Assembly (NCBI GenBank): GCA_031291685.1
Contig: JARLIP010000228.1
Location: 1-36,507, forward strand
Source of the DNA: Caulobacteraceae bacterium
Lineage (GTDB): Bacteria > Pseudomonadota > Alphaproteobacteria > Caulobacterales > Caulobacteraceae
Length of the DNA: 36,507 nt
Direction of reading: 5' to 3'
A program made the translations under genes and the position numbers. Positions 18,232 to 30,900 of this stretch are shown here, piece by piece; within the stretch, counting starts at the first letter, position 1; each line of letters starts with the position of its first letter. Below the pieces are notes generated by a model, which had not been told where the DNA came from, made no database searches, and saw only the letters and a program-made list of their open reading frames with translations.

Positions 18232-18891
18232 ATGCGCCGAGCGCCCCTCACCTTAGCGCTGCTCTGCGTCGCCTTCAGCGCGGGCTCGGTTCACGCTCAA
18301 AGCCTGGAGGACCGGTTGCGCGGCCAGCTGACAGCCACGGTCGCGCAGCTGCGCGACCTGCAGGCCAGTCAGGCGACCCTTACCGCGGAAAAGGACGCCG
18401 CGGAGAGGGCGCGAGACGGCCTGAAGGCCAAACTCACCGCCGCGGAGGCCAAGCTGCGCGCGGCCAGGCAAGCCCCGCGCCCGGAGGCGCCCGCGCCGGA
18501 CCTTGAGAAGGTTCGCGGCGAGCAGCTGGCCCAAGATCAGGGGACCATCGCCGCCGCCCAGGCTGAAAATGAGCGGCTGGCTGGCGAGCTCAAGCGCCTT
18601 CAGACCGATCACGATCAACTCGCCGCATCCCTTGCGGCCGAGACCCAAGGCCTGGCGAACTGCCGGGTCAAGAACCAGCAGGCGATCGCGGTCGCCAAGG
18701 ACATCCTGGCGGCCTACGACCACGTCAACACCGCCGCCATGCCCCTTCGCAAGGAGCCCTTCACCGGTCTGGCGCGGGTGCGAATCCAGAAGATCGAGCA
18801 GGACTTCGGCGACCGCATCTACGACAGCCGCCTGGACGCCCGGACCAGACCGCCCGCAACCCCCGCCGACACCAGCCCGCAACCCAAATAA
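18232..18891 (+). CDS. Periplasmic coiled-coil protein
   Basis: 219 aa; signal peptide then long heptad-type stretch RDLQASQATLTAEKDAAERARDGLKAKLTAAEAKLRA. Confidence 0.75.
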   Translation: MRRAPLTLALLCVAFSAGSVHAQSLEDRLRGQLTATVAQLRDLQASQATLTAEKDAAERARDGLKAKLTAAEAKLRAARQAPRPEAPAPDLEKVRGEQLAQDQGTIAAAQAENERLAGELKRLQTDHDQLAASLAAETQGLANCRVKNQQAIAVAKDILAAYDHVNTAAMPLRKEPFTGLARVRIQKIEQDFGDRIYDSRLDARTRPPATPADTSPQPK

Positions 18892-18939
18892 TCGGCGCCG
18901 GGCCTGTCCCGGCCCGCCCGACAACGCGTGAGATCGTCC

Positions 18940-21900
18940 ATGGCCGTTCAAACCAAGCGCTCCTCCATCCGGCGTCACCGCGGCCGCCTGCTACGGGGCG
19001 TCAGCCTGATCGCCTTCGTCACCGCCCTGGGCGCGGGGACGGCCTCGGCCCAGTTGGCGGCGCTCCGAGGGGCCGCCCACGTTCCGGTTAACGCCACCGG
19101 CGCCCCGAGCATCGCGGTCCCAACGGTGCCGGGCCTGTCAACCAGCGGCTCGACGGACGCAAACACCGCCGCCGCCCGCGCCCTGCGCAACGCCGTCAAG
19201 GCCCAGCAGGCGGTGAGTATCGCGCAACAGGCCCAGGCGGCGGCGCGTCAAGCCGCCGCCGCCCTGCCCGGCGGCGTGCCCAATGGTTTGACGGTGGGCG
19301 GTCTGGAACCCGTCGCCAATCCGGTCCTGGCGGCCAAGGACACCACCGGCCTGAACACCTGGCAGGGCGCCAACGCGCCCACCCAGACCACGGCCGCCGA
19401 TGGGACGGTGAAGGTCAACATCCAACAGACCGCCGCCCAGGCGATCCTGTCCTGGGAGACCTTCAATGTTGGAGCCGGCACCAGCCTGAACTTCGACCAG
19501 AGCCTGAACGGCGTGGCCGAAAAGGGCTGGGTGGCGCTAAACCGGGTGGTGGGCCAGATCGACCCCACCACCGGCCTGCGCAACCCCAACCTGGCGCCGG
19601 CGCCGAGCCAGATCCTCGGCTCGATCACCTCCCAGGGCACGGTTCTGGTGATCAATCAGAACGGCATCCTGTTTGGGGCCCATGCCCAGATCAACACCAA
19701 TTCCCTGATCGCCACGAGCCTGGAAATCGGCGCGCAACTTAAGTCAATCGGGTTCAGCGGTTCGGTGGCCACCACCCTGGTGGATCGCGACAACATCTTC
19801 CTGGCCGACGGCCTGCTTGGACAAAGCGCCCAGGCAAGCGGCGCAACAACCAACCCAAGCCTTCCCCCCGCCTTCTCGGCGATGGCCACAACCTCGAGCG
19901 GATCGGTCACGACGATCGATCCCACGCCCGAAGGCGCCGTCACGGTCGAGGAAGGCGCGACGATCACCAGCGGCGTGGGGGGCTACATCATCCTCGCCGC
20001 CCCCACCGTGATCAATTCCGGCGTGCTGAGCTCATCCCAGGGCCAGGTCAGCCTGGCCGCGGGAGAGGTTCTCACCCTCCTCGCCTCCAACGGAACCTCC
20101 ACGGGAAACAACAATCCGAATATTCGTGGACTTATTATCGGCGACAGCCATTCCCCGGGGCCGGCGAACGGCGCCGGGGACTTCGTCGAAAACACCGCCA
20201 CCGGCCTGATCGAGTCACCGGAAGGTTACGCCTCCCTGACCACCGCCAATGACGGGACAGTGATCAACGCCGGCACGATCACGTCCAGCACCAGCGTCTC
20301 GCGCAATGGCTTCATCCAGATCAGCGCGGCGAATATCAGCCTTGCGCCGTCCAGCGTCATCTCCATCACCCCGGACGACGACGGAACCATCCCCACCGAC
20401 AGCAACACCCTCGCCGATTTCAAGTCCTCACGGATCAGCATCGGCCTGACTGACGAAACCTTCGGCGCGGCCACATTCGGCAAGCTGGTCCCCGGCTCGA
20501 ACATCGACATCGGCGCAAACAGCCTGATCTACGCGCCCAGCGCCAATATCTATATCGGCGCGGATCCCGGTCTGCCGCCGACGATCTCCACGGCCACCAC
20601 ATCCCGCATATTCATTGACACGGGCGCGGTGATCGACGCTTCCGGCCTCAAGGACGTTCAGATCCCGACCTCCGCCGTTCAGGTCACCATAAGCCCGGTG
20701 ACCGCCAACGACACGGCCAATACCCCAAGCGTGCGGGGCGTGCTGAACCATACGACGGTGACCATCGATCCGCGCCTGTCGGGGGTCCGGTCGGATGGCG
20801 TGGCCTGGGTCGGCTCGCCGCTGATACCGGCCGAAGCCTATGCCGAACAGGTTGGGGTCAGCGCCTCGCAACTGATGACCAAGGGTGGCAATGTCGTCAT
20901 CGGCGCGGTCTCGACGGCCTCTGGCGCTTCGGCCGTGAACCAGGCGTCCGATGTCCTGATCAAGCCGGGCGCGGTGATCGACGTCTCGGGCGGCTGGCTC
21001 ACCTACAAGGCCGGCTTGGTGCAGACCACGCAATTGGTCGACGCCAGCGGCGCCATCATCAATATCGGCCAGGCGAGCCCCGACGACGTCTATCTGGGCG
21101 TCTATAATGGCTTCACGGCGGTCCAGCCTCGATTTGGCATTCAAACCACCTACGCCAACCCGCTTCTGTCCGGCGCCCACTACGAAGCCGCCTACAGCCA
21201 GGGCGCCGATGCGGGCTCCCTGACCGTGGTTTCATCCCAACCGACCCTGCAAGGGACGATCTACGCCGACGCCTATACAGGCCCCCAACAGGCCCAGGCC
21301 GCGGTGGTCGGAACCAAGACGCCCACCCTCTATGGGGATCAAAGACACCTCCAGGCGGTCGGCTCGCAACTGCCATCCGGTGGTTTGCTGTTCGTCCAGG
21401 AGACGGGCTCCTATTCAAATCTGAGCGGCGGTGACGTGGAGATCACCAATGGCGCCACGCCCGCCACCGCCGCCGACCTGACCTACGGCCAGTCGGTCAC
21501 GGTCGAAAACGGCGTGCTGTCCGTTTCGCCGGCCGTCCGTTCGGCGGATTCCCTGGTTCCCATGACGGAGCGGGAGACCCTGACCCTTTCGGCGGACGGT
21601 CTGTCGCAAATGGGGCTGTCCCAGTTTTCGGTCTATACCTCCGGCGCCCTGACCATCGACGCCGGCGCCGATCTGACGCTCGCCCCCGGCGGCGTCTTCA
21701 GCGCCATCACGGGCCGCGCCATCACCGTGAACGGAGACATCACCGTTCCTTCGGGCTTGATCAGCCTGGCGACAGTGCAATCGGCTCATGGATCGATCTT
21801 CGCGCCCAGCACGCCGGTCCAGGGCGATTTCGACGTGACCGTGAACGGCGTGCTATCAACCGCAGGCCTGTGGACGAACGACTACGCGAACACCGGCCTG

Positions 21901-24900
21901 ATCAAGGGGGCCGCCTATATCAAGGGCGGCGCCATCAGCATATCCGTCGAGCCTCGTGTGGATGCGCTCAGCGGGAGCACCGGGAGCGACATCGCCACGG
22001 TCGCCCAGACCCTCGCCGGAACCGCGCCGCTCAGCACCACGGACATCAGCGGCAGCATCCTGATCGACGGACCGAACGCCCTGCTGGACGTCTCGGCCGG
22101 CGGTTATGTCGCTCCCGATGGGACGCTGAACCTCACGGCCAAGGGCGGCGACGTCACGCTCACCGACGCCACGGCCTATTTCCCCTTCGCGCTCAGCAGC
22201 AATGGTTTCCTGAACCCTGGCGCCATACCGGGCTTCAGGGTCAACGGGATTACCAATAACGGCCAGAGCGGCAGCGACTATCTGGCGGTCAATCCCGACG
22301 CCATCACCGCACGGGTGTCCATCGCCGATGGCGCGATACATGCCTTTGGCTTCTCCGGCGGCGGCGTCTTCACCCTGACCACCCCCGCCATCGCCTTCGC
22401 TGACGGTCAGGCCGCCACGGGAACCAACCTGTCTCTCGATTTCTTCTCCAAGACCGGCTTTTCGACCTATAACATCACCTCCTACGGCACAGACCTGATC
22501 GCCAACACGTTCTCAAACGGCCTTGGCGGCTACAACGCGGTGCTGGCGACCCAGGTCCTGACCGTTCAAAGCGGTCAGAACCTGAACCTGACCCAAACGG
22601 GATACTCGACCCACCTGACGGGCGCCCAGATCGCCGCATTGAGAAATCTTGGCGACGGCGGCCGAATCTCGGACATCGTCGCGCCCTCGATCGAACCGGA
22701 CGCCTACGACCAGCGCGCGATCAGCTTGAATCTTGGGGGTCTGATCGAGCTCAAGGTCGCCCAGGGCGGCGAGATCACCGGCGCGGCCGGCGCGGCCCTG
22801 TCGGCGTCCCAGATCTATAATCAGGGTGTGATCCGCCTTGCGGGCGGCACGCTCAGCCAATCGGAAACCCTGCCCGGCAGCTATGTCAGCACCGGCGGTT
22901 CGACGGTCGTCGCCGCCAGCAGCCTTTCGGATATCTTCAGCATCAACCCTGACGGCAGCATCAGCGAGTCCGCCATGTCAGTGGCGAAGCCAAACCTCAC
23001 CAACGCGCAACTCGCCGCCACCGTCCCGATCTACCTGACGGGCGACCTGCCGGCCGGGGTCGGCGTTGACCTGGCGCCCGGCAGCGTCACCGATCTGTCC
23101 GGGGAGGTTCTGATCAACCCCTATGCCACGGGCGTCACCCAGGGCCGTCAGGTGGTGACCGGTCGGGTTGTTAGCGGCGGGGTGCTGCAGACCGCCACGG
23201 CCAATATCAACACCAGCGCCACGCGCCTGTTCCCGGTCTCCCCCTTCGAAACCAACCAAGCCTATGCGTTGAACACGGCCACGGTCATCAATCCGTCCAG
23301 CCTCCAGCCGGGCCTCTCCCTGGTCGCCGAAGCCGGTTCGAACATTGATTTGTCAGGCGCCTCGGGCGTCTTCGATCAGATCACCTCAAGCGGTCAATAT
23401 ATCCAAAGTCAGCAATGGAGCAGCGGCGGCGCCCTGACCCTGGGGGCCGCCGGAACGCTGACGGGCGCCGTCATCAATGCCAAGGGCGGCGCGGCCAGCG
23501 CGGCGGGCGGCGTGCTTACCGTTCAGAACCTGATCCTGACCGCCGTCGATCCGACCGTTCCCGCCGTTAACACCGTCTCCGCCGAACAGATCGAAGCTGC
23601 CGGATTCGGCACGCTGGTCGCACAGGGAGATCTGCGCACCAGCGGCGGCCCGGTGGATCTGAGCCTCGGTCAGGCCTTCTATCTGACGGGACTGCCAACC
23701 AGCACCGTCAACTACACCGCGGCCACGGCCGGCTCCACGGCCAGCCTGTTTCCCATCGTCAGCGTAAGCGGATCGTTGCGGATCGACGCGCCCTACATCG
23801 CCCTGGACGGCGCCTTCCAAGCCATCAACAGCCCGGCCTATGGCGCCAACACGACCAAGGCCACCGGGGACGTGACCTTCAACGCCCAAGTGCTCGACGT
23901 CACCGGCGCCGTGCTGTTCGACCGGGCAGTGGCCAATGTCACGCTCCAGGCGTCCGGGGACCTGCGCTTTACCGGGGTGGCGCCGATTCAGTCCGGCACG
24001 ACCACCGTCACACCGAGCCTCGTGGGTCAGTTGGCGGTCAACGGGAATCTCAACCTGGTGGCCGGTCAAGTCTATGCCACCACCGGCAGCACCTTCACCG
24101 TCACCTCGGCCGCTCAAGCGGGCGTGATCACCATCCTGCCGTCTGGCGCGACACCCCCTGCAACGCCCTATTCCGCCGGCAGCAACCTGCTGATCCAGGC
24201 GTCCCACATCGTGCAAGATGGCGTTCTGCGCGCGCCCTTGGGAACCTTGACCCTCGGCTCCAATACCGCCCTGACGTCGAACGGCGCCGTCTTCGCCCCG
24301 GCCACCGCCTCCGTCGAACTCGGCGCGGGCAGCGTGACCTCGGTATCGGCCGACGGCCTGTCGATCCCCTACGGCACGACCACCGATCAGACCGAATACT
24401 ACTTCACCCCGACCGGCGCGACCGCCCTTACCGCCCCGCCCGCCGCCATACTGACCCTCACGGGCCAGTCGGTGACCGTGGCCGGCGGGGCGACGGTGGA
24501 TCTGAAGGGGGGCGGCGACATATACGCCTATGAATTCGTTCCCGGCGTTGGCGGCTCTCGGGACGTCCTCAGCCAATACAACTCTGACGCCTACACCAGC
24601 AACGGCGGCTATCAATACGCGGACCATCGGCAGGTTTACGCTATCGTTCCCGGCCTCTCCAATGCGGCCGTGGCGGCCTACGACCCGGTCTATTCCAGCA
24701 ACTACAGCGCGCTCTATTCCGGAAGCGATGTGGGCAAGCGGGTCTATCTGAGCGGCGGCAACGGGATCGCGGCGGGCTGGTACACCTTGCTCCCCGCCCA
24801 GTACGCCATGCTTCCGGGCGGCATGGAGGTGGTCGAGGACACATCCGCCACCAGGGCCGCCATTGGCGGCAGTTCAGTGCTGACCGACGGGGTGGTCGCC

Positions 24901-27900
24901 ATGACCGGTCAGTTCGGCGGTCTCGGCGGGACCACGGAGTCGAGCTACCATGTGTTCGACATCAAGAGTCAGGCGGTCATCAAGGCCTATTCCGATATCG
25001 TCCTGACCTCTGGCGACACCGCCTTCGCCGCGGCCGCCGCCAGCGCGGGCGGCGCCACGCCGCGCCTGCCCACCGATGCGGGGCGGCTGGTGCTCAACCC
25101 CACCAGTGTTCTCGACCTCAGCGGCGCGTTCGAAACCACGCCCGGCAAGAACGGCCGCGGCGCGGAAGTCGATATCACCGGCGGCTCGATCGAGATCGTC
25201 GACCAGGTCGGCGCCCCGGTGTCGGGGGTTATCCAGCTTAGCGCCGACCAGTTGACGGCCATGAACGCCGATAGCCTGCTCATCGGCGGCGTGCGCACCG
25301 ACAACGCCGACGGCACGACCTCGCTGAAAGTCTCCACCGGCCGGATCACGGTCGCCAACGACGCCAGCCACCCCCTGACGGAGTCCGATATCGTCCTGGT
25401 GGTCGATGGTTCCGGGGCCACACTCACCCTCAATGACGGCGCGGCGATCACGGCGTCCGGGAACGACACCACCGGCCAAACCGGGGACTACGTCATCGAC
25501 GGCGCCACCACGGGCATGACCGGTCAAGGCGCCCTTGTGCGTGTTTCCGCCGGCCCTCAACGACTGGTCACCCTGAAAAATCAGTCCGCCACGGCCCATG
25601 CGGGCGTCCTCACCGTGGGCGCCATCGACCTCACCGGAACCTCGACGCTGTTGGAGTCCAGCGGCGTCTTCAACCTTTCGGCTTCGGCCAAGCTTAGCGC
25701 CGCCAACTTCGGCCTGGAGGCGTCCAGCATCAGCTTCGCGCCCAGTTCCGATGGCCGGACCGGCCTTGTGATCACGCCGACCCTGATGACAAGCCTCGCC
25801 GGGGCCCAGGCCGTCACCCTGCGCTCCTCGACGTCGATCGACATCGCCAGCGGCGACTATAGCTTCAGCGCCCTGACCCTCGACGCGCCCGGCCTGACCC
25901 TTGATGGGGGAACCGGCACGGTCTCGATCACGGCCAAGACCGTCAAGGTTCAGGACAGCGGCGCCGACGCGGGCGCCTGTTCCGGCGGAGGGCTGCTGGC
26001 CTGCGGCTCCGGTCAGTTCGCGCTCACCGCCCAGAACCTCACCTTCGGCGACGGGACCTTCCGCATCTATGGCGCCGCCCAGGGGGTCAGCCTCACCGCG
26101 AGCAACGGGATCTATTTCCAGGGCAAGGGCGCGCTGAATGTCGGCGCCGCGCCGCTCTCCATTCAGACTCCCTTCCTGGGCGACCAGATGGGCTCGTCCG
26201 TCGTGGGCGTCTCGAAGGTGATCCCCAGCCTGACGCTCACCAGCACGGGCGCGATCGCCCTCACCAATCCCACCGGCGCGGCGGTTCCAAGCGTCACGGG
26301 CGTTCCCGGGGCGAACCTGACGCTCTCTGGACAATCCATCTCCGTCACCGGCGTGGATGTCCGCGCCACGGCGGGCGCCCTGACCCTGACATCGGCGAAC
26401 GGCCTCACCGTGGGCGCCGGCGCCATTTTGGAGACACCCGGCTTCTCCAGGAGCTTCGGCGACGCGGCGGATCCCTACACCCAGTCCGCCCCGGGCGGAT
26501 TGCTTACCCTCACGGCGCTCAACGGAGACATCGACCTGGCCGCCGGCTCGACCCTGTCGGTGGGCGGTGGGGTTGGGGCCGCGGGCGACCTGATGCTGAA
26601 CGCCAGTCACGGCAAGGTTAACCTCGACGGAAATCTGAACGCCTCCGCGCCCGGCGGAGGCGCCGGTTTCGCCCTGAACGAGGCGGGCGCCTTCGACCTG
26701 ACCGCCTTCGAGTCTGGCGTCGGCGCGGGCTTCAATGGCGATGTCTCGATCGCGACCGGCGCGGGTGACCTGATCCTGGCGCACAGCCTGACCCTGAAGG
26801 CCACCAATGTTCGGCTCACAGCCGATGGCGGCGTGGTCGATATCGCCGGGACCATTGACGTCTCGGGGATCAATGGCGGGGACGTGGGCCTGTTCGGCGC
26901 CAATGGCGTGACCTTGGAAAGCACTGCCTCGATCATCGCTCGCGCGAGCGGCTATGCGGCCACGGACACCCGCCAGGCGAAGGGCGGAAACGTCGAGTTG
27001 GGCACGGAGGGAACCGGCGCCCTGACCGTGGCGGCCGGCGCGGTCATCGACGTCAGCGCGGCGCGAACCGCCGCCCGAGCGGTCGAGACGGTGGAGAATG
27101 GCGTCACCAACTATGTCTATGTCGCCGCCGATCAGGGCGGCGTGGTCACCCTGCGTGCGCCCGTGAGCGGGAGCGACAACGCGGAGACCGTCAATGTCAG
27201 CTTCGCCGGCGCCGTTCAGGGCGCCAGCAGCATCGTGTTGGAAGGCTATAAACCCTTCGATCTGGCGGCGATCGCGGCCAGCGGTCAATTCACCGGCGTC
27301 ACCATTACCGGCGGTGTCGCCACCCTGGACACCACGGCCTCAGCCGCCGGACGGGCAAACTTCCTGGCCGACGTCGCGCCGGGCACCCTGGCGAACTTCA
27401 TCCAGACCTTCGACGTCTCCACCGACTACGGCAATCTGGGCGGACTGGCCTCGCAAGCCAATTTCCACGCTCGCCCCGGGGTGGAGTTAGACTACAGCGG
27501 CGGCGTCACCCTGGCCTCGAACTGGAACCTCGGCGCGGGCACGGTGGACGTGGCCGGGGCGGTGGCCGCGGGACTGATGGTGGCCGACCCTGGCAAACCG
27601 GGCGCCTACGCTGTCATCGGCGGCGATGAGGGGGCGGTCTTCTCCAACTTCACCAAGCTGACCTACCGCGTTGGCGGCGACGTGCTGGGCGAAGCCGGCG
27701 CCCTGACCATCAAGGCGGGGGGGCAACTGAACATCAATGGCTCCGTCACCGATGGCTTCTTCACCTTCGGCGACCAGACAGACCCGACCTACCTGAATTC
27801 CGTCGGCAACACCTCCAGTGCCAGCGTCCTGACGTCTAACACGTCGTCGAACACGATCACCGTGAGTTTCCCCGGAGCGGGCAGCCTCAACGCCTACCCA

Positions 27901-30900
27901 ATTTCCTCCGCGGCCTTGATCCCCTACGACGCCGCCGCCAATACCCCAGGCGCGCTGGGCTCGGGCGTCAACGGGGCCGGCGATCCGATCGGGAGCGCGG
28001 AAATCTTCCCCCTCGTACAGACCACCAGCGGAGCCCAGGCGGTCGGTTCGTGGTCCTATCAATTCACCGGGGGCGCGGCGGCGAACAGCGCCGACCCCTC
28101 CCGCGTGCTGGCGGGCTCCGCGGGCGGGATCACCGTTCAGGGCACGCACAGCTATAGCTATGGCGGGGTCAAGACCGTCAACAGCCTGTCAGACACCCTG
28201 CTACTGCAGGTATCGGGACACGCGGTGACGCCGGATCAGTGGCTGTCGACGCAGCTCGCCCTCAATCCCAATCAGACCGCCAATAGCCCAACCCTGATCG
28301 ACTTCACCTCCGCCCCCTCGGGCGCGGCCTCGGTCCTGTCGGCCGCCGCCCTGTCCTATTTCGCCCAGCATCCGGGCGCCTATTCGTTCACCGGCCCCGC
28401 CGGCGCCCCCACCGGGGTCTCGACCACCCTGGCCCTCGCCAGCGGCTACCTGAAGCTGGTGGCCAGCGAATGGTCCACGATCAAGACCAGCTACACGCCG
28501 CCCCCCTCGACCACCCTGACCAAGGCCACGGCGACGGTCGAAACCTTGATCCGCACCGGGTCGGGCTCCATCGACCTGGCGGCCGCGGGCGTCATCGACC
28601 TTCGGAACGGCGCCACGGCCGTCTATCGCAAGACCGACACCGAGGCCGTGACCACCGCCAGCAACAACGGCTTCCAGCAGGGCGGCGTGGCTATCTATAC
28701 GGCGGGCGTCCTCGTCGATCCGGCCACGGTGACGGCGGTGGACGCCGCCACGGGCGCGACCATCACCTTCGATCCATCGGCCTATGCGACCACCAGCGAC
28801 AATGTCAGCGTGGCCAACTATGGCTACGGCGTCACCACACCAAGCGGCGGCGTTCTCGGCCTGATCGGCGTCCTGGTCAGTAACACCGTCTATACTCAGG
28901 GCGGGGGCGACATCTCGCTGAACGCCGGCGGCGACATACTCGGCCGCCGCGACGCCTTTACCGAATATCGCGTCCTGAAAAGGTCAGACAATCTGGGCGG
29001 AGCGAACTTCATCGGCACGGCCGATCAGCCCTGGCGCGTTGGCGTGGTGGGGATGGACACCAATATCCAGATCAACCCACAGATGTTCACCGAGGGTGTC
29101 GGAACCCTGGGGGGCGGTGACATATCCGTGACCGCCGGCGGCAAGATCTCGGACCTGTCGGTGGTGGCCGACACCACCATGACCACGGCCAAGGCCAGCA
29201 GCGGCGCGGCGAGCCAGACCGGACTGGGACTGTTGAGCTTCGGCGGCGGAAACGTGACCCTCAACGCGGGGGGCGACCTGCTTGGGGGCCGCGTGGATGT
29301 CGCCTCGGGCGTCGCCGCCATTACGGCGGGCGGCTCCGTCGTGGCGGCGGGGGTGACCCAGACTTCGGATTCCACCACCTTCGTCGACAACACCCTGCGT
29401 CTGAGACTGACCGACGCGACCATAGACCTGACCGCCCATGGCGATGTGAACCTCCAGGCCATATCCGCCCTGGGCGTAAAGGCGCGAAGCGACGTTTCCA
29501 CCGCAGCGCACACCAGCAACTCAGACGCCGACGGCTTCTACAGCGCCAACGCCGACGTCTCGATCGTGGCGGACGGTTCGGTGTCCCTCACCAATAGTTA
29601 CGGCAACCGCACCGGTTCCGACAATTCCACAATCGTCGTGCTGCCCGGGTCGCTGACGGCCGTGTCCCTCGAAGGCGGCCTGAGGCTCAACACGAGCGCC
29701 AATATGACCGCGCTGGTCCTGTCTCCCACGGCGTCCGGCACGCTCACCCTGGCGGCGGGTGCGAATATCGCGCCCGTGAATATCGCCATGCTGGACAATG
29801 ACCCCGGCCTGACCCCGGGACTGTTTTCACAGTATGAATCTAATAGCCTAACAATCGCGCCAGGCAGCCTGGGGGTGATCGGCATGGACTTCGCCTTCCC
29901 GGCGGTGCTGCCCACAACCAGCCTCAACCAGCTTGAGGCGCTGCACGATCCCAGCCTGCCGCACAAGGACGACCCCATCCCCAACCGCATCTATGCGGGC
30001 GGCGACATTCAGAACATGGTCCTGTCCACGCCCAAGCAGACCCGTATCGGCGCCGGACGCGACATCATCAACATGATGTTCTTCGGTCAGAACCTGAACA
30101 GCAACGATGTAACCCGGATCGTCGCCGGTCGCGACATTACCGCGACCACGGCGCTGAAGGCCTCCATACTCGGCTATACCTCCAACGGGGCCCAAATCCT
30201 GTCGGCGCCGTTGCCGACCTTGCAGGGCGATAGCTTCATCCTGGGCGGCCCTGGCGACCTTTGGCTCGAAGCCGGGCGCAATCTCGGCCCGTTCCTGAAT
30301 TCCGCGACCGTCACCGCCTTCGCCAATTCATCGGCTTCGGCGACCCAAACCACCTATGGCGGCGGGGTGATCACGGTCGGGAACGCCTGGAACCCCTATC
30401 TGGAGTCCCAAGGCGCCAGCATCCATGCCGAATTCGGGGTGGCGAAGGGGCAGGATTTCGACGCCCTGCTGAACTATTACCTGAATCCGGCCAATACATC
30501 CAAGCTGCCGGACTATCTGTTCACTGAAACCTTGGACAGCAACAACGTCTATGTTCCGGACAAAAGTCAGCCGATCTATGCGGCCAAGCTGATCGCCTAT
30601 ATGCAGGCCCATCACGCCGCCGAGTTGCGCGCCACCTACGGCGCCACGGCGGTGACCTATGATCAGGCCTATACGGTCTTCGCGGCCCTGCCCAAGTTGG
30701 AACAACGGCCGTTCCTGCTGCAGATCTATTTCAACGAGCTGTCCCTGACTTCGGTCCCCGGCCCGACCTTCGACCAGTACCAGCGGGGCTATCTGGCGGC
30801 GAACCTGCTGTTTCCAGCGGCCCTGGGCTATACCGCCAACAGCCTGACTGGCGGGACCAACGGCGCGAACACCCGGGTTCAAACCGGCGATCTCGATCTG

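Noticed and set aside
24874-27288. 804 aa minus-strand ORF inside tpsA
   Set aside because: Shadow ORF antisense to the strong tpsA frame; composition (Gly/Arg/Asp-rich, no domain) is typical of antisense frames in GC-rich DNA
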